Source: SZAS-103 sp038234715
Lineage (GTDB): Bacteria; Pseudomonadota; Gammaproteobacteria; Xanthomonadales; Xanthomonadaceae
Assembly: GCA_038234715.1 (NCBI GenBank)
Contig: JBBQTD010000004.1
Location: forward strand, 62,001-126,000
Length of the DNA: 64,000 nt
Direction: 5' to 3'
The notes beneath the pieces are model-generated. The model was not told where the DNA came from. It ran no database searches and saw nothing but the letters and a program-made list of their open reading frames with translations. Both the position numbers and the translations under genes were made by a program. Position 1 is the stretch's first letter. Every line of letters starts with the position of its first letter. This document shows positions 24,853 through 33,372 of the stretch, piece by piece.

Positions 24853-26484
24853 GTGTCGACCCTGTGGGCTTGCTTCGCCCTGCCCGAGTTGCCACTGGAA
24901 TCGATCGAGGGGCCGGGAATCGGGAATCGGGAATCGGGAATCGGGAAAGCAGGAGCAGCACCTGGCCTCAATCTGATCCACGCAGACGCAGGAATGGTCG
25001 ATTTCCGCTGTGGTTCTTCCGATTCCCGATACCCCATTCCCGATTCCCGGCCTTTCGCCATCCACGATGGTTCCGCGCAACGCCCAGGCATCGTCTGCGC
25101 CAATAGCGCCGCACGCGCTGCCGGCATCCGTGCGGGCATGGCGCTTGCACAGGCACAGGCATTGGTTCCGGAACTGCTCGCGCAACGCCACGATCCGCAG
25201 GCGCAGGCGCGGCGCCTGGAATTGCTCGGCGCCCTCGCCTACGGATTCAGCAGCCAGGTCGTGCTGGAGCCTCCCGATGCGGTGCTGCTTGAAATCGGCG
25301 CAAGTCGCAGACTGTTCGGGGACTGGCCCGACATCGAGCGCGCATTGCGCACGCGGCTTGCCGAACTCGGCCATCGCCACACCCTGGCAGCGGCACCGAC
25401 GCCCGCAGCCGCGCGCGTGCTCGCGGGGCTTGCCGATGGCTACGCGGTCGTACAACCGCAACACCTGCTGCGCGTGCTTGCACGGGTGCCGATCGGCTCC
25501 GCGCGCCTGTCGGCCGAGCACACCGAGGAACTGCGCCGGATTGGCGCGCGCACGCTGCACGATGTGTTCGTGCTGCCGCGCGCAGCGCTGGCGCGCCGGT
25601 TCGGCAAAGGCCTGCTGCAGGCGCTCGACTGGCTGCGCGGAACCGAGCCCGATCCGCGCGAACCCTATCGGCCCGCGGATCGCTTCGAACGCCGGATCGC
25701 ATTCGACTACGGCATTGCGCGACAGGACGCGTTGCGTTTTCCGCTGCAGCGCCTTGCGCGCGAATTCGCCGCATTCCTGCACGCCCGCGATGGCGGAGTA
25801 CTGCGTTTCGCACTGCGTTTCGAGCACGATCCGCTCGAGCAGGATCGGCACCAGCCAAGCGTTGCCGCAACCGTGCTCGATGTCGGATTGCGCAAGCCTT
25901 GCCGGGATGCGGATGCGCTGTTCGAAGCCGCCTGGCAGGCCCTCGAGCGCGTCGCCCTGCCCGCGCCCGCGCATGCGCTCGCACTGGTCGCCGAAGACCT
26001 GCCGCCCTTCGCACCGGAGCTGCGCGACCTGTTCGACCCCGGCCTGCGCGGATCGCTGGACCTCGATGCGCTCGCCGAACGCCTGCGCGCGCGCCTGGGC
26101 GAAGGCGTCGTGCGCGAACTCGCATTGCACGCCGATCATCGACCCGAACGCGCGTGGCGCATCGCCGATGCGCAGGCCCCGTATCGGCAAGACAAACACG
26201 CTATTGCCAGGCAGGACACCACTGCCGCATTGCCGCGCCCAATGTGGCTGTTGCCAAGGCCGATCCCGTTGCGCGGCCGGATCGTGCGCATCGACGGCAC
26301 GCCGGAACGCATCGAGACCGGATGGTGGGACGACGACGATGTGCGTCGCGACTACGTGATCGCCGAACTCGAAACCGGACAGCGCGCATGGCTGTATCGC
26401 ACGGTCGATGCGGGCAACGCGACGCCTGTGCAGGGTGCGGACCATCGCGCGCAAGGCTGGATGCTGCACGGCTGGTTCGCATGA
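24853..26484 (+). CDS. imuB: ImuB, inactive Y-family polymerase, with an inserted repeat element
   Basis: 543 residues. A Y-family polymerase-like palm/fingers (ANSAARAAGIRAGMALAQAQALVPEL) and little-finger region without the catalytic Asp/Glu residues. In the mutasome ImuB connects DnaE2 to the beta clamp. Residues about 20-67 do not belong to the family: they are encoded by a 142-bp element at 24911-25052 with GGGAATC heptamer repeats and inverted ends, inserted in frame between the first two beta strands. Codons flanking it read straight through. Start ATG or alternative codon 24853; the stop overlaps the dnaE2 start (ATGA). Confidence 0.9.
   Translation: MSTLWACFALPELPLESIEGPGIGNRESGIGKAGAAPGLNLIHADAGMVDFRCGSSDSRYPIPDSRPFAIHDGSAQRPGIVCANSAARAAGIRAGMALAQAQALVPELLAQRHDPQAQARRLELLGALAYGFSSQVVLEPPDAVLLEIGASRRLFGDWPDIERALRTRLAELGHRHTLAAAPTPAAARVLAGLADGYAVVQPQHLLRVLARVPIGSARLSAEHTEELRRIGARTLHDVFVLPRAALARRFGKGLLQALDWLRGTEPDPREPYRPADRFERRIAFDYGIARQDALRFPLQRLAREFAAFLHARDGGVLRFALRFEHDPLEQDRHQPSVAATVLDVGLRKPCRDADALFEAAWQALERVALPAPAHALALVAEDLPPFAPELRDLFDPGLRGSLDLDALAERLRARLGEGVVRELALHADHRPERAWRIADAQAPYRQDKHAIARQDTTAALPRPMWLLPRPIPLRGRIVRIDGTPERIETGWWDDDDVRRDYVIAELETGQRAWLYRTVDAGNATPVQGADHRAQGWMLHGWFA
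24911..25052. mobile_element. MITE-like inverted-repeat element inside imuB
   Basis: Seventeen bases at 24911-24927 (ggccgggaatcgggaat) are repeated exactly as reverse complement at 25036-25052. The left end continues as five cgggaa(t) heptamers to about 24947; the right end has gattcccgat repeats. The 90-bp centre is unique. Heptamers of this kind are dispersed between genes in Xanthomonas and relatives. Here the whole element is translated without a stop. Confidence 0.75.
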
Positions 26485-29400
26485 AGCGCGCCGCATCGCA
26501 AAGGCGCCTGTCGCGTCGGCTGCGACACCGCGCCGTTGCACGCACGCACAACGGCATCGCGGCACGAGCGCAAGTCGAACCGGTGGCCTACGCCGAGTTG
26601 CACTGCCTGTCGAACTTCAGTTTTCAGCGCGGCGCATCGCATGCGGAAGAATTGTTCGAGCGCGCCTCGAAGCTCGGCTACGGCGCGCTGGCGATCACCG
26701 ACGAATGCTCGCTTGCCGGCATCGTGCGTGCACTGCTTGCGTCCGAGGCGCAGCGGCTCAAGCTGATCGTCGGCAGCGAGTTCACCCTCGTCGATGAATT
26801 GAAGTGCGTGCTGCTGTGCATCCATCGTGCCGGCTACAGCGCATTGAGCCGCTTGATCACCCATGCGCGTCGCGCCGCCGGGAAGGGTGGATACCGCCTG
26901 CAGCGCGAGGATTTCGATGCGATCGACTGCACCGGGCTGATCGCACTGTGGATTCCGCGCGCGCCGGAACAGTGGAACGGGGAACTTGCATGGATGCGCG
27001 AACGCTTCGGCGAACGCCTGCGCATCGCGCTCGAGCTGCATCGCGAGGCAGGCGATGACGCACGCCTTCGCGACCTGCACGCGCTTTCGAAACACAGCGG
27101 CGTGCGGCTGGTCGCCGCGGGCGACGTGCACATGCATGGACGCGGAAGACGCGCCCTGCAGGACACGCTGACCGCGATCCGCAGGCAAAGCACCATCGCC
27201 GAATGCGGGCACGCATTGTTCCCGAACGGCGAACGCCACCTGCGCTCACGGCGTGCGCTTGCGGCGCTGTATCCACGGGCAGCTCTCGACGAAACCGTTC
27301 GCATCGCGAACCGCTGCTCCTTCAACCTGCGCGAGCTGCGCTACGACTACCCGCAGGAACTCGTTCCCGCAGGCCATACGCCGACCACGCATCTGCGCGC
27401 ATTGACCGAAGCAGGTGCGCGATGCCGCTGGCCAGGTGGCGTTCCGGCAAAGGTGCACGAACTGATCGAGAAGGAACTCCAGCTCATCGCGGAACTGCGC
27501 TACGAAGCATTCTTCCTGACCGTCGAGGACGTCGTGCGCTGGGCACGCGATCACGCGATCCTGTGCCAGGGCCGCGGCTCGGCCGCGAACTCGGCGGTCT
27601 GCTACTGCCTTGGCATCACCTCGGTCGACCCGGATCGCATCCACGTCCTGTTCGAGCGTTTCATCTCGAAGGAGCGCGACGAGCCGCCCGACATCGATGT
27701 CGATTTCGAGCACGAGCGGCGCGAGGAGGTCATCCAGTACATCTACGCCAAGTACGGTCGCGAACGTGCCGCGCTCGCAGCAACCGTGATCAGCTACCGC
27801 AGCAAGAGCGCTGCGCGCGATGTCGGGCGCGCGCTCGGCCTGGCCACCGACCAGCTCGAACAACTCGCCGGCGCGTTCAACTGGGCGCATGGCGACGTGC
27901 CGGTCGAGACGCGCCTGCGCGAAGGCGGCTTCGATCCCGGCAGCGCGACGATGCGGCGCGTGGTGAAGCTCGCGCAGATGCTGTGGGGATTTCCGCGGCA
28001 TCTGTCGCAGCACGTCGGCGGTTTCGTGATCTCGGGTGCGCCGCTGTGGGACCTGGTGCCGGTCGAGAATGCAGCGATGCAAGACCGCACGATCATCCAG
28101 TGGGACAAGGACGACCTGGAAACGCTCGGCCTGCTCAAGGTCGATTGCCTCGCGCTCGGCATGCTCACCTGCATCCGCAAGTGTTTCGACCTGCTGCGAC
28201 GCCATCGCGGGCTGGACAAGTGCCTCGCGGATTTCCAGGGAGACGATCCGGACACCTACGCGATGATCCAGCGCGCCGATACCATCGGCGTGTTCCAGAT
28301 CGAATCGCGCGCGCAGATGTCGATGCTGCCGCGGCTGAAACCGAAGAGCTTCTACGATCTGGTGATCGAAGTCGCGATCGTGCGGCCCGGCCCGATCCAG
28401 GGCGGCATGGTGCATCCCTACCTGCAGCGTCGCCAGATCGAGCACGAACGCGTCGCCCAGGGGTTGCCGCCCGTAGACCCGGACTCCGAGGATTTCCGCG
28501 CCACCTACCACCACCCGAAAATGATCGACGTACTCGGCCGTACCTGCGGCGTGCCGATCTTCCAGGAACAGGTGATGCATCTGCTGCAGGTCGCTGCAGA
28601 TTTCAGCGGCGGCGAAGCCGATGAATTGCGCCGTTCGATGGCGGCATGGAAACGCAGTGGCGGCCTCGAGCATTTTCGCGAACGCATCGTCACGCGGATG
28701 ACCGCGAACGGTTACCCGATGGACTATATCGAACGCATCATCGAGCAGATCAAGGGTTTCGGCAGTTATGGATTCCCCGAATCGCATGCGGCGAGTTTCG
28801 CGCTGCTCGCGTATGTGTCCTCGTGGCTGAAATGCCATGAACCGGCCGCGTTCGCATGCGCACTGCTCAACTCGTTGCCGATGGGTTTCTATGCGCCGGC
28901 GCAGATCGTCGCCGACCTGCGTCGCCACGATGTCGCCGTGCGTCCGGTCGATGCGACGATGAGCGACTGGGACTTCACACTCGAGACCGATGCACGCGAG
29001 GCGCTGTGCCTGCGCCTTGGTCTGCGCATGGTTTCCGGTCTTTCGGAGGATGTCGCGAAGGCCATGCTCGAGGCGCGCGCACGCGCGCCATTCCGCGATG
29101 TCGCCGACCTCGTTGCACGAGCGAAGCTCGATGCACGCGCGGCACGTCTTCTCGCTGCCGCCGATGCGTTGCGCAGCGTGTCAGGCCATCGGCATCGCGC
29201 GTACTGGGACATCGCCGGCAGCGATGCGCGCGACGACGCCTTGGGTGGCGCACGCGTCGACGAGATGGATGCCCCCCTGCGTTCGCCTACCGTGTACGAG
29301 GATACCTTTGCCGACTACGCGAGCACCGGTTTGACCCTCGGCACGCATCCGCTGCAGTTGATCCGCGCGCAGCTGCAGCAACGGCGCATGCGTCGATCCG

Positions 29401-29708
29401 ACCAGATCGCGCTGACACGCGACGGCGCCTTCGTGCGTTTCGCAGGCCTCGTCACCGTCCGCCAGCGACCGGGCACCGCGGGCGGCGTGACCTTCGTGAC
29501 CCTCGAGGACGAAACCGGAACCGTCAACGTGATTGTCTGGCAGCAACTCGCGCTACAGCAGCGCCGCGAACTGCTCGGCTCGACCGTGCTCGGCATCGAA
29601 GGCCGGTTGCAACGCCAGCACGACGTCCAGCACATCGTCGCGCAGAGGCTGCATGACCTGAGTGGGTTGCTGCAGGGAATCGATACGTCTTCGCGGAATT
29701 TCCATTGA
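26481..29708 (+). CDS. dnaE2: Error-prone DNA polymerase DnaE2
   Basis: 1075 residues. An N-terminal PHP domain (YAELHCLSNFSFQRGASHAEELF) is followed by the C-family polymerase core. Catalytic aspartates lie in 'PDIDVDFEHERRE' (about 402-406), with 'CQGRGSAANS' and 'FPESHAASFALLAYVSSWLK' as palm and beta-binding-region signatures. The C-terminal OB domain is 'RFAGLVTVRQRPGTAGGVTFVTLEDETG'. DnaE2 is the translesion C-family enzyme of the ImuA/ImuB mutasome. ATG 26481 overlaps the imuB stop; the longer upstream frame lies within imuB and is rejected. It ends the SOS operon. Confidence 0.96.
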   Translation: MKRAASQRRLSRRLRHRAVARTHNGIAARAQVEPVAYAELHCLSNFSFQRGASHAEELFERASKLGYGALAITDECSLAGIVRALLASEAQRLKLIVGSEFTLVDELKCVLLCIHRAGYSALSRLITHARRAAGKGGYRLQREDFDAIDCTGLIALWIPRAPEQWNGELAWMRERFGERLRIALELHREAGDDARLRDLHALSKHSGVRLVAAGDVHMHGRGRRALQDTLTAIRRQSTIAECGHALFPNGERHLRSRRALAALYPRAALDETVRIANRCSFNLRELRYDYPQELVPAGHTPTTHLRALTEAGARCRWPGGVPAKVHELIEKELQLIAELRYEAFFLTVEDVVRWARDHAILCQGRGSAANSAVCYCLGITSVDPDRIHVLFERFISKERDEPPDIDVDFEHERREEVIQYIYAKYGRERAALAATVISYRSKSAARDVGRALGLATDQLEQLAGAFNWAHGDVPVETRLREGGFDPGSATMRRVVKLAQMLWGFPRHLSQHVGGFVISGAPLWDLVPVENAAMQDRTIIQWDKDDLETLGLLKVDCLALGMLTCIRKCFDLLRRHRGLDKCLADFQGDDPDTYAMIQRADTIGVFQIESRAQMSMLPRLKPKSFYDLVIEVAIVRPGPIQGGMVHPYLQRRQIEHERVAQGLPPVDPDSEDFRATYHHPKMIDVLGRTCGVPIFQEQVMHLLQVAADFSGGEADELRRSMAAWKRSGGLEHFRERIVTRMTANGYPMDYIERIIEQIKGFGSYGFPESHAASFALLAYVSSWLKCHEPAAFACALLNSLPMGFYAPAQIVADLRRHDVAVRPVDATMSDWDFTLETDAREALCLRLGLRMVSGLSEDVAKAMLEARARAPFRDVADLVARAKLDARAARLLAAADALRSVSGHRHRAYWDIAGSDARDDALGGARVDEMDAPLRSPTVYEDTFADYASTGLTLGTHPLQLIRAQLQQRRMRRSDQIALTRDGAFVRFAGLVTVRQRPGTAGGVTFVTLEDETGTVNVIVWQQLALQQRRELLGSTVLGIEGRLQRQHDVQHIVAQRLHDLSGLLQGIDTSSRNFH

Positions 29709-29813
29709 AGCCTCACTGAAGTCCGCATTTGCTTGCGCCCCCAAATTGTCATCCTGACAAGAATGAAGAAGAGGACGCTGGCTTGCCGTGCCCTTGCCTG
29801 ATTGAATGCCCGC

Positions 29814-30776
29814 ATGCCCGCTGCGCCAACCACAACCCCGTCCGCAATTGCACCTGGATCCGCACCCCGGTACCGCGGCCGCTTCGCCCCCTCGCCCACC
29901 GGCGCGCTCCATCTTGGCTCGCTCGTCGCAGCACTCGGCAGCTGGCTCATCGCTCGTCACAACGGCGGCGACTGGCTCGTGCGTGTCGAGGACATCGATC
30001 CGCCGCGCGAAGTGGCTGGCGCATCATTGCAGCAACTCGAAACACTCGCCGCATTCGGCATGCAATCCGACGAAACCGTGCTGTGGCAGAGCACGCGCGG
30101 CGACGCGTATGCCGAAGCGCTGGAACGCCTGTTGCATGGCGGACACGCGTTTGCCTGCCTGTGCAGCCGCAGCGACCTCGCTGCCACCGACGGCATCCAT
30201 CGACGGTGCATGGGACACGACACGGCGCAGGATGGAACCGACAGGCAGCCTGCGATCCGGCTGCGCGTGCCCGCAGGTCGCGTCGGTTTCGACGATGCGA
30301 TCCAGGGCCATTTCGAACAGGATGCCCAGCGTGACATCGGCGACTTCGTGCTGCGTCGCGCCGACCGCCTGTGGGCTTACCAACTCGCGGTCGCGGTCGA
30401 CGATGCCGCGCAGGGGATCACCGAAGTCGTGCGCGGCGCCGACCTGCTCGATTCCACGCCGCGACAGATCCTGCTGCAACGTGCGCTGGGCCTGCCGATA
30501 CCGGCCTATGCGCACCTGCCCCTGGTGCTCGATGCGCAGGGCCACAAGCTCGCGAAGTCCACCGATGCGATCGCGGTCGATTCCGCTGATCCACTTCCCG
30601 CACTGCAGCATGCATGGGTCCTGCTGGGGCAGGATCCACGCGCTATCCTCGGCGTGGGCAATCCTGAAACCGCATTGCTGCGCGCACTGGCCGATTTCGA
30701 TGTGGCGCGGGTGCCGGCAGCCGCCGTGACGGCAAACCGCGAAGAAACCGGGACGAGTGCAACCTCCGCCGCGTAA
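29814..30776 (+). CDS. gluQ: Glutamyl-Q tRNA(Asp) synthetase
   Basis: 320 residues, a truncated glutamyl-tRNA synthetase catalytic domain without anticodon-binding domain. 'YRGRFAPSPTGALHLGS' holds the HIGH-like motif (HLGS 33-36), 'LARVEDIDPPRE'-like 'VRVEDIDPPRE' follows, zinc-type cysteines are in 'FACLCSRSDL', and KMSKS is 'KLAKS'. GluQ attaches glutamate to queuosine in tRNA-Asp. It often neighbours dksA in other proteobacteria, but here dksA is about 23 kb away. ATG 29814 is chosen over a TTG four codons earlier. 105 bp after dnaE2. Confidence 0.92.
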   Translation: MPAAPTTTPSAIAPGSAPRYRGRFAPSPTGALHLGSLVAALGSWLIARHNGGDWLVRVEDIDPPREVAGASLQQLETLAAFGMQSDETVLWQSTRGDAYAEALERLLHGGHAFACLCSRSDLAATDGIHRRCMGHDTAQDGTDRQPAIRLRVPAGRVGFDDAIQGHFEQDAQRDIGDFVLRRADRLWAYQLAVAVDDAAQGITEVVRGADLLDSTPRQILLQRALGLPIPAYAHLPLVLDAQGHKLAKSTDAIAVDSADPLPALQHAWVLLGQDPRAILGVGNPETALLRALADFDVARVPAAAVTANREETGTSATSAA

Positions 30777-30825
30777 AATGGTGAGTCCACTTCGTACCAC
30801 GACCGCCACACCCAGGGAGAACACC

Positions 30826-31566
30826 ATGAAAGCACGCACCGCACTCGTGACCGGCGGCACCGGTGGCATCGGCACCGCCATCGTCGAACGCCTGGCCAGC
30901 CTCGGCCACCGCGTCGCCACCAACTACCGCGACGAGGCCAAGGCGAAGGCCTGGCGGGCGCAACTCAAGGACAAGGGCTTCGACATCACGATTGTGCCCG
31001 GCGACGTAACGGACTACGCGAGCTGCGAGGCGATGGTCGCCGCGGTGACTTCGGCGATCGGCCCCGTCGATATCCTCGTCAACAACGCCGGCATCACCCG
31101 CGACGGTACCTTCCACAAGATGAGCCCGAAGCAGTGGCACGATGTCATCGCCACCAATCTCGACTCATGTTTCAACGTGACGCGCCAGGTGATCGATGGG
31201 ATGCGCGAGCGCAAGTGGGGACGCATCGTGCAGATCAGTTCCATCAACGGCCAGAAAGGCCAGTACGGCCAGGCCAACTACGCGGCCGCAAAGGCCGGCA
31301 TGCACGGCTTCACGATTTCGCTGGCGCAGGAGAACGCGAAGTTCGGGATCACCGTAAACACCGTCTCGCCCGGTTACATCGGCACCGACATGGTGATGGC
31401 CGTGCCCGAGGAAGTCCGCGCAAAGATCACCGCGCAGATCCCGATCGGTCGTCTCGGCAGGCCCGACGAGATCGCGTACGCAGTCGGTTTCTTCATGCCT
31501 GATGAAGCGGCGTGGATTACCGGTGCCAACCTGTCCGCCAATGGTGGGCATTACATGGGTTGGTAA
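30826..31566 (+). CDS. phaB: Acetoacetyl-CoA reductase (first copy)
   Basis: 246-residue short-chain dehydrogenase. Cofactor motif 'TGGTGGIG', 'NNAG' (VNNAGITRDGTFHKM), catalytic Ser in 'QISSINGQKGQYGQ' and Tyr-x3-Lys in 'NYAAAKAG'. 'ITRDGTFHKM' and 'QKGQYGQANYAAAKAGMHGF' are diagnostic for PhaB, which makes (R)-3-hydroxybutyryl-CoA for polyhydroxyalkanoate. Strong agggaga site before ATG 30826. The stop codon lies in the arm of a very long hairpin. A second PhaB follows PhaR. Confidence 0.93.
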   Translation: MKARTALVTGGTGGIGTAIVERLASLGHRVATNYRDEAKAKAWRAQLKDKGFDITIVPGDVTDYASCEAMVAAVTSAIGPVDILVNNAGITRDGTFHKMSPKQWHDVIATNLDSCFNVTRQVIDGMRERKWGRIVQISSINGQKGQYGQANYAAAKAGMHGFTISLAQENAKFGITVNTVSPGYIGTDMVMAVPEEVRAKITAQIPIGRLGRPDEIAYAVGFFMPDEAAWITGANLSANGGHYMGW

Positions 31567-31615
31567 AGCGAGCGCCAAGCAGATGCCATGAATGGCATCT
31601 GCTGCTCGCTTTACC
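31562..31615. terminator. 24-bp hairpin on the phaB stop codon
   Basis: Outer arms 31562-31573 and 31604-31615 are perfectly complementary over 12 bp; inner arms 31578-31589 and 31592-31603 are complementary over another 12 bp, with only a 4-nt bulge and a 2-nt gap. The phaB stop TAA (31564-31566) is inside the stem. No T-run follows, so classical termination is uncertain; transcript 3'-end protection or attenuation towards phaR is equally possible. Confidence 0.6.
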
Positions 31616-31782
31616 AGGGGAGGCAGGAGCCGACCAGGTTGCGACGCCAGGGACGGCTACTCGCCACGGCACCAACGAAGTCCGACTGGCATCTGCTGAT
31701 CGCATTGACAGGATTGCCATGGATGGCGAACAGGTTGCGACACCACCCACCTGTACCGTCGTGCGAACCAGGGTGTACACCG
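31593..31782 (+). repeat. Imperfect two-copy duplication of about 95 bp before phaR
   Basis: tggcatctgctg occurs at 31593 and 31687, and caggttgcgac at 31634 and 31731, in the same order; the bases between align with mismatches. Copy 1 is 31593-31686 and copy 2 about 31687-31782. The rest of the 31567-31990 gap shows no gene; it should carry the phaR promoter. Confidence 0.55.
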
Positions 31783-31990
31783 CCAACCGCACAGCAAGCC
31801 CACGGAACTCGTCCACAAGGTCCTGCATCAACAGGTCAACATCAAACAGGCATGCGTTACAGCCGCGTTTGCACTGTCCGTCTGTTCATGTTGGATCCGC
31901 CCTTTCTGTCACGCGCTTGCAACATGTGGAATGCTGCGCCATGCTGCGCCGAAGTGGTGCGCCGCAATACCTTCCGGGAACCGACGTCGC

Positions 31991-32485
31991 ATGGCCCAAA
32001 TCCGCATCATCAAGAAGTATCCAAACCGTCGCCTTTACGACACCGAGATCTCCAGCTACATCACGCTGGAGGATGTGCGCCAGCTGATCGTCGAAAACGA
32101 GAGCTTCGAGGTGCGCGACGCGAAGAGTGGCGATGACCTCACCCGCTCGGTACTGCTGCAGATCATCTCCGAGCACGAGGACGACGGGCAGCCGATGCTG
32201 TCCACCGAACTGCTCAGCCAGATCATCCGCTTCTACGGAGATTCACTGCAGGGCTTCATGGGCAGCTATCTCGAACGCAGCATGCAGATGTTCCTCGAGC
32301 AGCAGTCGCAGTTCCGGACCCAGCTGAACAGCCTGATCGGACAGACCCCGTGGAGCATGCTCAACCAGCTCACCGAGCGGAACATGGACCTGTGGAAGTC
32401 GTTCCAGCAAGGCTTGCTGGGGACGATGGGAAACGCCACCGACGAGCGCAAACCGGGCAACGGTCACAAACCGCGCACGCGCTGA
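31991..32485 (+). CDS. phaR: Polyhydroxyalkanoate synthesis repressor PhaR
   Basis: 164 residues. N-terminal PHB/PHA accumulation regulator DNA-binding domain 'IRIIKKYPNRRLYDTEISSYITLEDVRQLI', followed by the accumulation-regulator helices 'QIIRFYGDSLQGFMGSYLERSMQMFLEQQ'. PhaR senses nascent PHA granules, binds them and releases promoters of phasin and its own gene. Its position between two phaB genes supports local control of PHA synthesis. phaC and phaA are not in the window. ATG 31991. Confidence 0.94.
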   Translation: MAQIRIIKKYPNRRLYDTEISSYITLEDVRQLIVENESFEVRDAKSGDDLTRSVLLQIISEHEDDGQPMLSTELLSQIIRFYGDSLQGFMGSYLERSMQMFLEQQSQFRTQLNSLIGQTPWSMLNQLTERNMDLWKSFQQGLLGTMGNATDERKPGNGHKPRTR

Positions 32486-32521
32486 TCCAATTCGGTCCGA
32501 ATCGCATTGACGTGGTCGCCT

Positions 32522-32546
32522 GCCCGCACTAAGCTCGGGCGGATTT
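32522..32546 (+). terminator. Possible terminator after phaR
   Basis: gcccg at 32522-32526 pairs with cgggc at 32536-32540, followed by ggatttt. The short stem and only four T residues make it a weak candidate. Confidence 0.35.
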
Positions 32547-32604
32547 TGTGCGTTGCAGCAAGACCCGCAGCCGCGCGCAGTGTCCTTACCCTGGAGAGCA
32601 TTCG

Positions 32605-33345
32605 ATGAGCAAGCGCGTCGCCCTGGTCACCGGTGGTATCGGCGGACTCGGTACCGAAATCTGCAAACACCTCGCTGCTGCCGGCAACACCGTTGTCGCG
32701 GCCGACCTGCCCGCCCGGACCGAACGCGTTGCAGCGTTCCGCAAGGACGTGGAAGGCCTCGACATCCATTTCGCGCCAGGCGATGTCGGTGACTTCGACG
32801 CCTGCGCCGCGTTGGTGAAACACGTGGAAGCCGAACACGGCGCGATCGATATCCTTGTCAACGCAGCTGGCATCACCCGCGACGGTACGTTGCGCAAGAT
32901 GGAGCGTTCGCAGTGGGATGACGTGCTGCGGATCAACCTCGACGGCGTGTTCAACATGTGCCGCAACACGGTCGATGGCATGCTCACGCGCGGCCACGGA
33001 CGCATCATCAACATCAGCTCGGTCAATGGGCAGACCGGCCAGTTCGGCCAGACCAATTATTCCGCGGCGAAAGCCGGGATGCACGGCTTCACGATGGCCA
33101 TGGCGCGTGAAGTGGCGCGCAAGGGCGTCACTGTCAACAGCATCTCTCCCGGCTACTGCGAAACCGCGCTGGTGATGGCGGTGCCGGAAGACGTCCGCAA
33201 CAAGATCATCGATTCGGTTCCCGTCGGCCGCCTCGGCAAGCCTTCGGAAATAGCGCGGACGGTCACTTTCCTCGCCGCCGACGACGCCGGCTTCATCACT
33301 GGCGCCAACATCCCGGTCAATGGCGGGCTGTTCATGAGTTCGTGA
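32605..33345 (+). CDS. phaB: Acetoacetyl-CoA reductase (second copy)
   Basis: 246 residues, same length as the first copy and clearly paralogous. Motifs: 'TGGIGGLG' nucleotide binding, 'NAAGITRDGTLRKM', catalytic Ser in 'NISSVNGQTGQFGQ', Tyr-x3-Lys in 'NYSAAKAG', and 'SPGYCETALVMAVPEDVR'. The N-terminal acidic 'AADLPA' after strand 2 differs from 'TNYRDE' in copy 1, so cofactor preference (NADH versus NADPH) may differ; this is inference. Site ctggagag before ATG 32605. Confidence 0.91.
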   Translation: MSKRVALVTGGIGGLGTEICKHLAAAGNTVVAADLPARTERVAAFRKDVEGLDIHFAPGDVGDFDACAALVKHVEAEHGAIDILVNAAGITRDGTLRKMERSQWDDVLRINLDGVFNMCRNTVDGMLTRGHGRIINISSVNGQTGQFGQTNYSAAKAGMHGFTMAMAREVARKGVTVNSISPGYCETALVMAVPEDVRNKIIDSVPVGRLGKPSEIARTVTFLAADDAGFITGANIPVNGGLFMSS

Positions 33346-33372
33346 TGGTTTCGATCGCGCAGTGACGACAGG

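Noticed and set aside
25899..26480. N-terminal extension of DnaE2 by about 190 residues
   Set aside because: It lies entirely within imuB in another frame and lacks polymerase similarity; ATG 26481 fits the ATGA overlap and family start.
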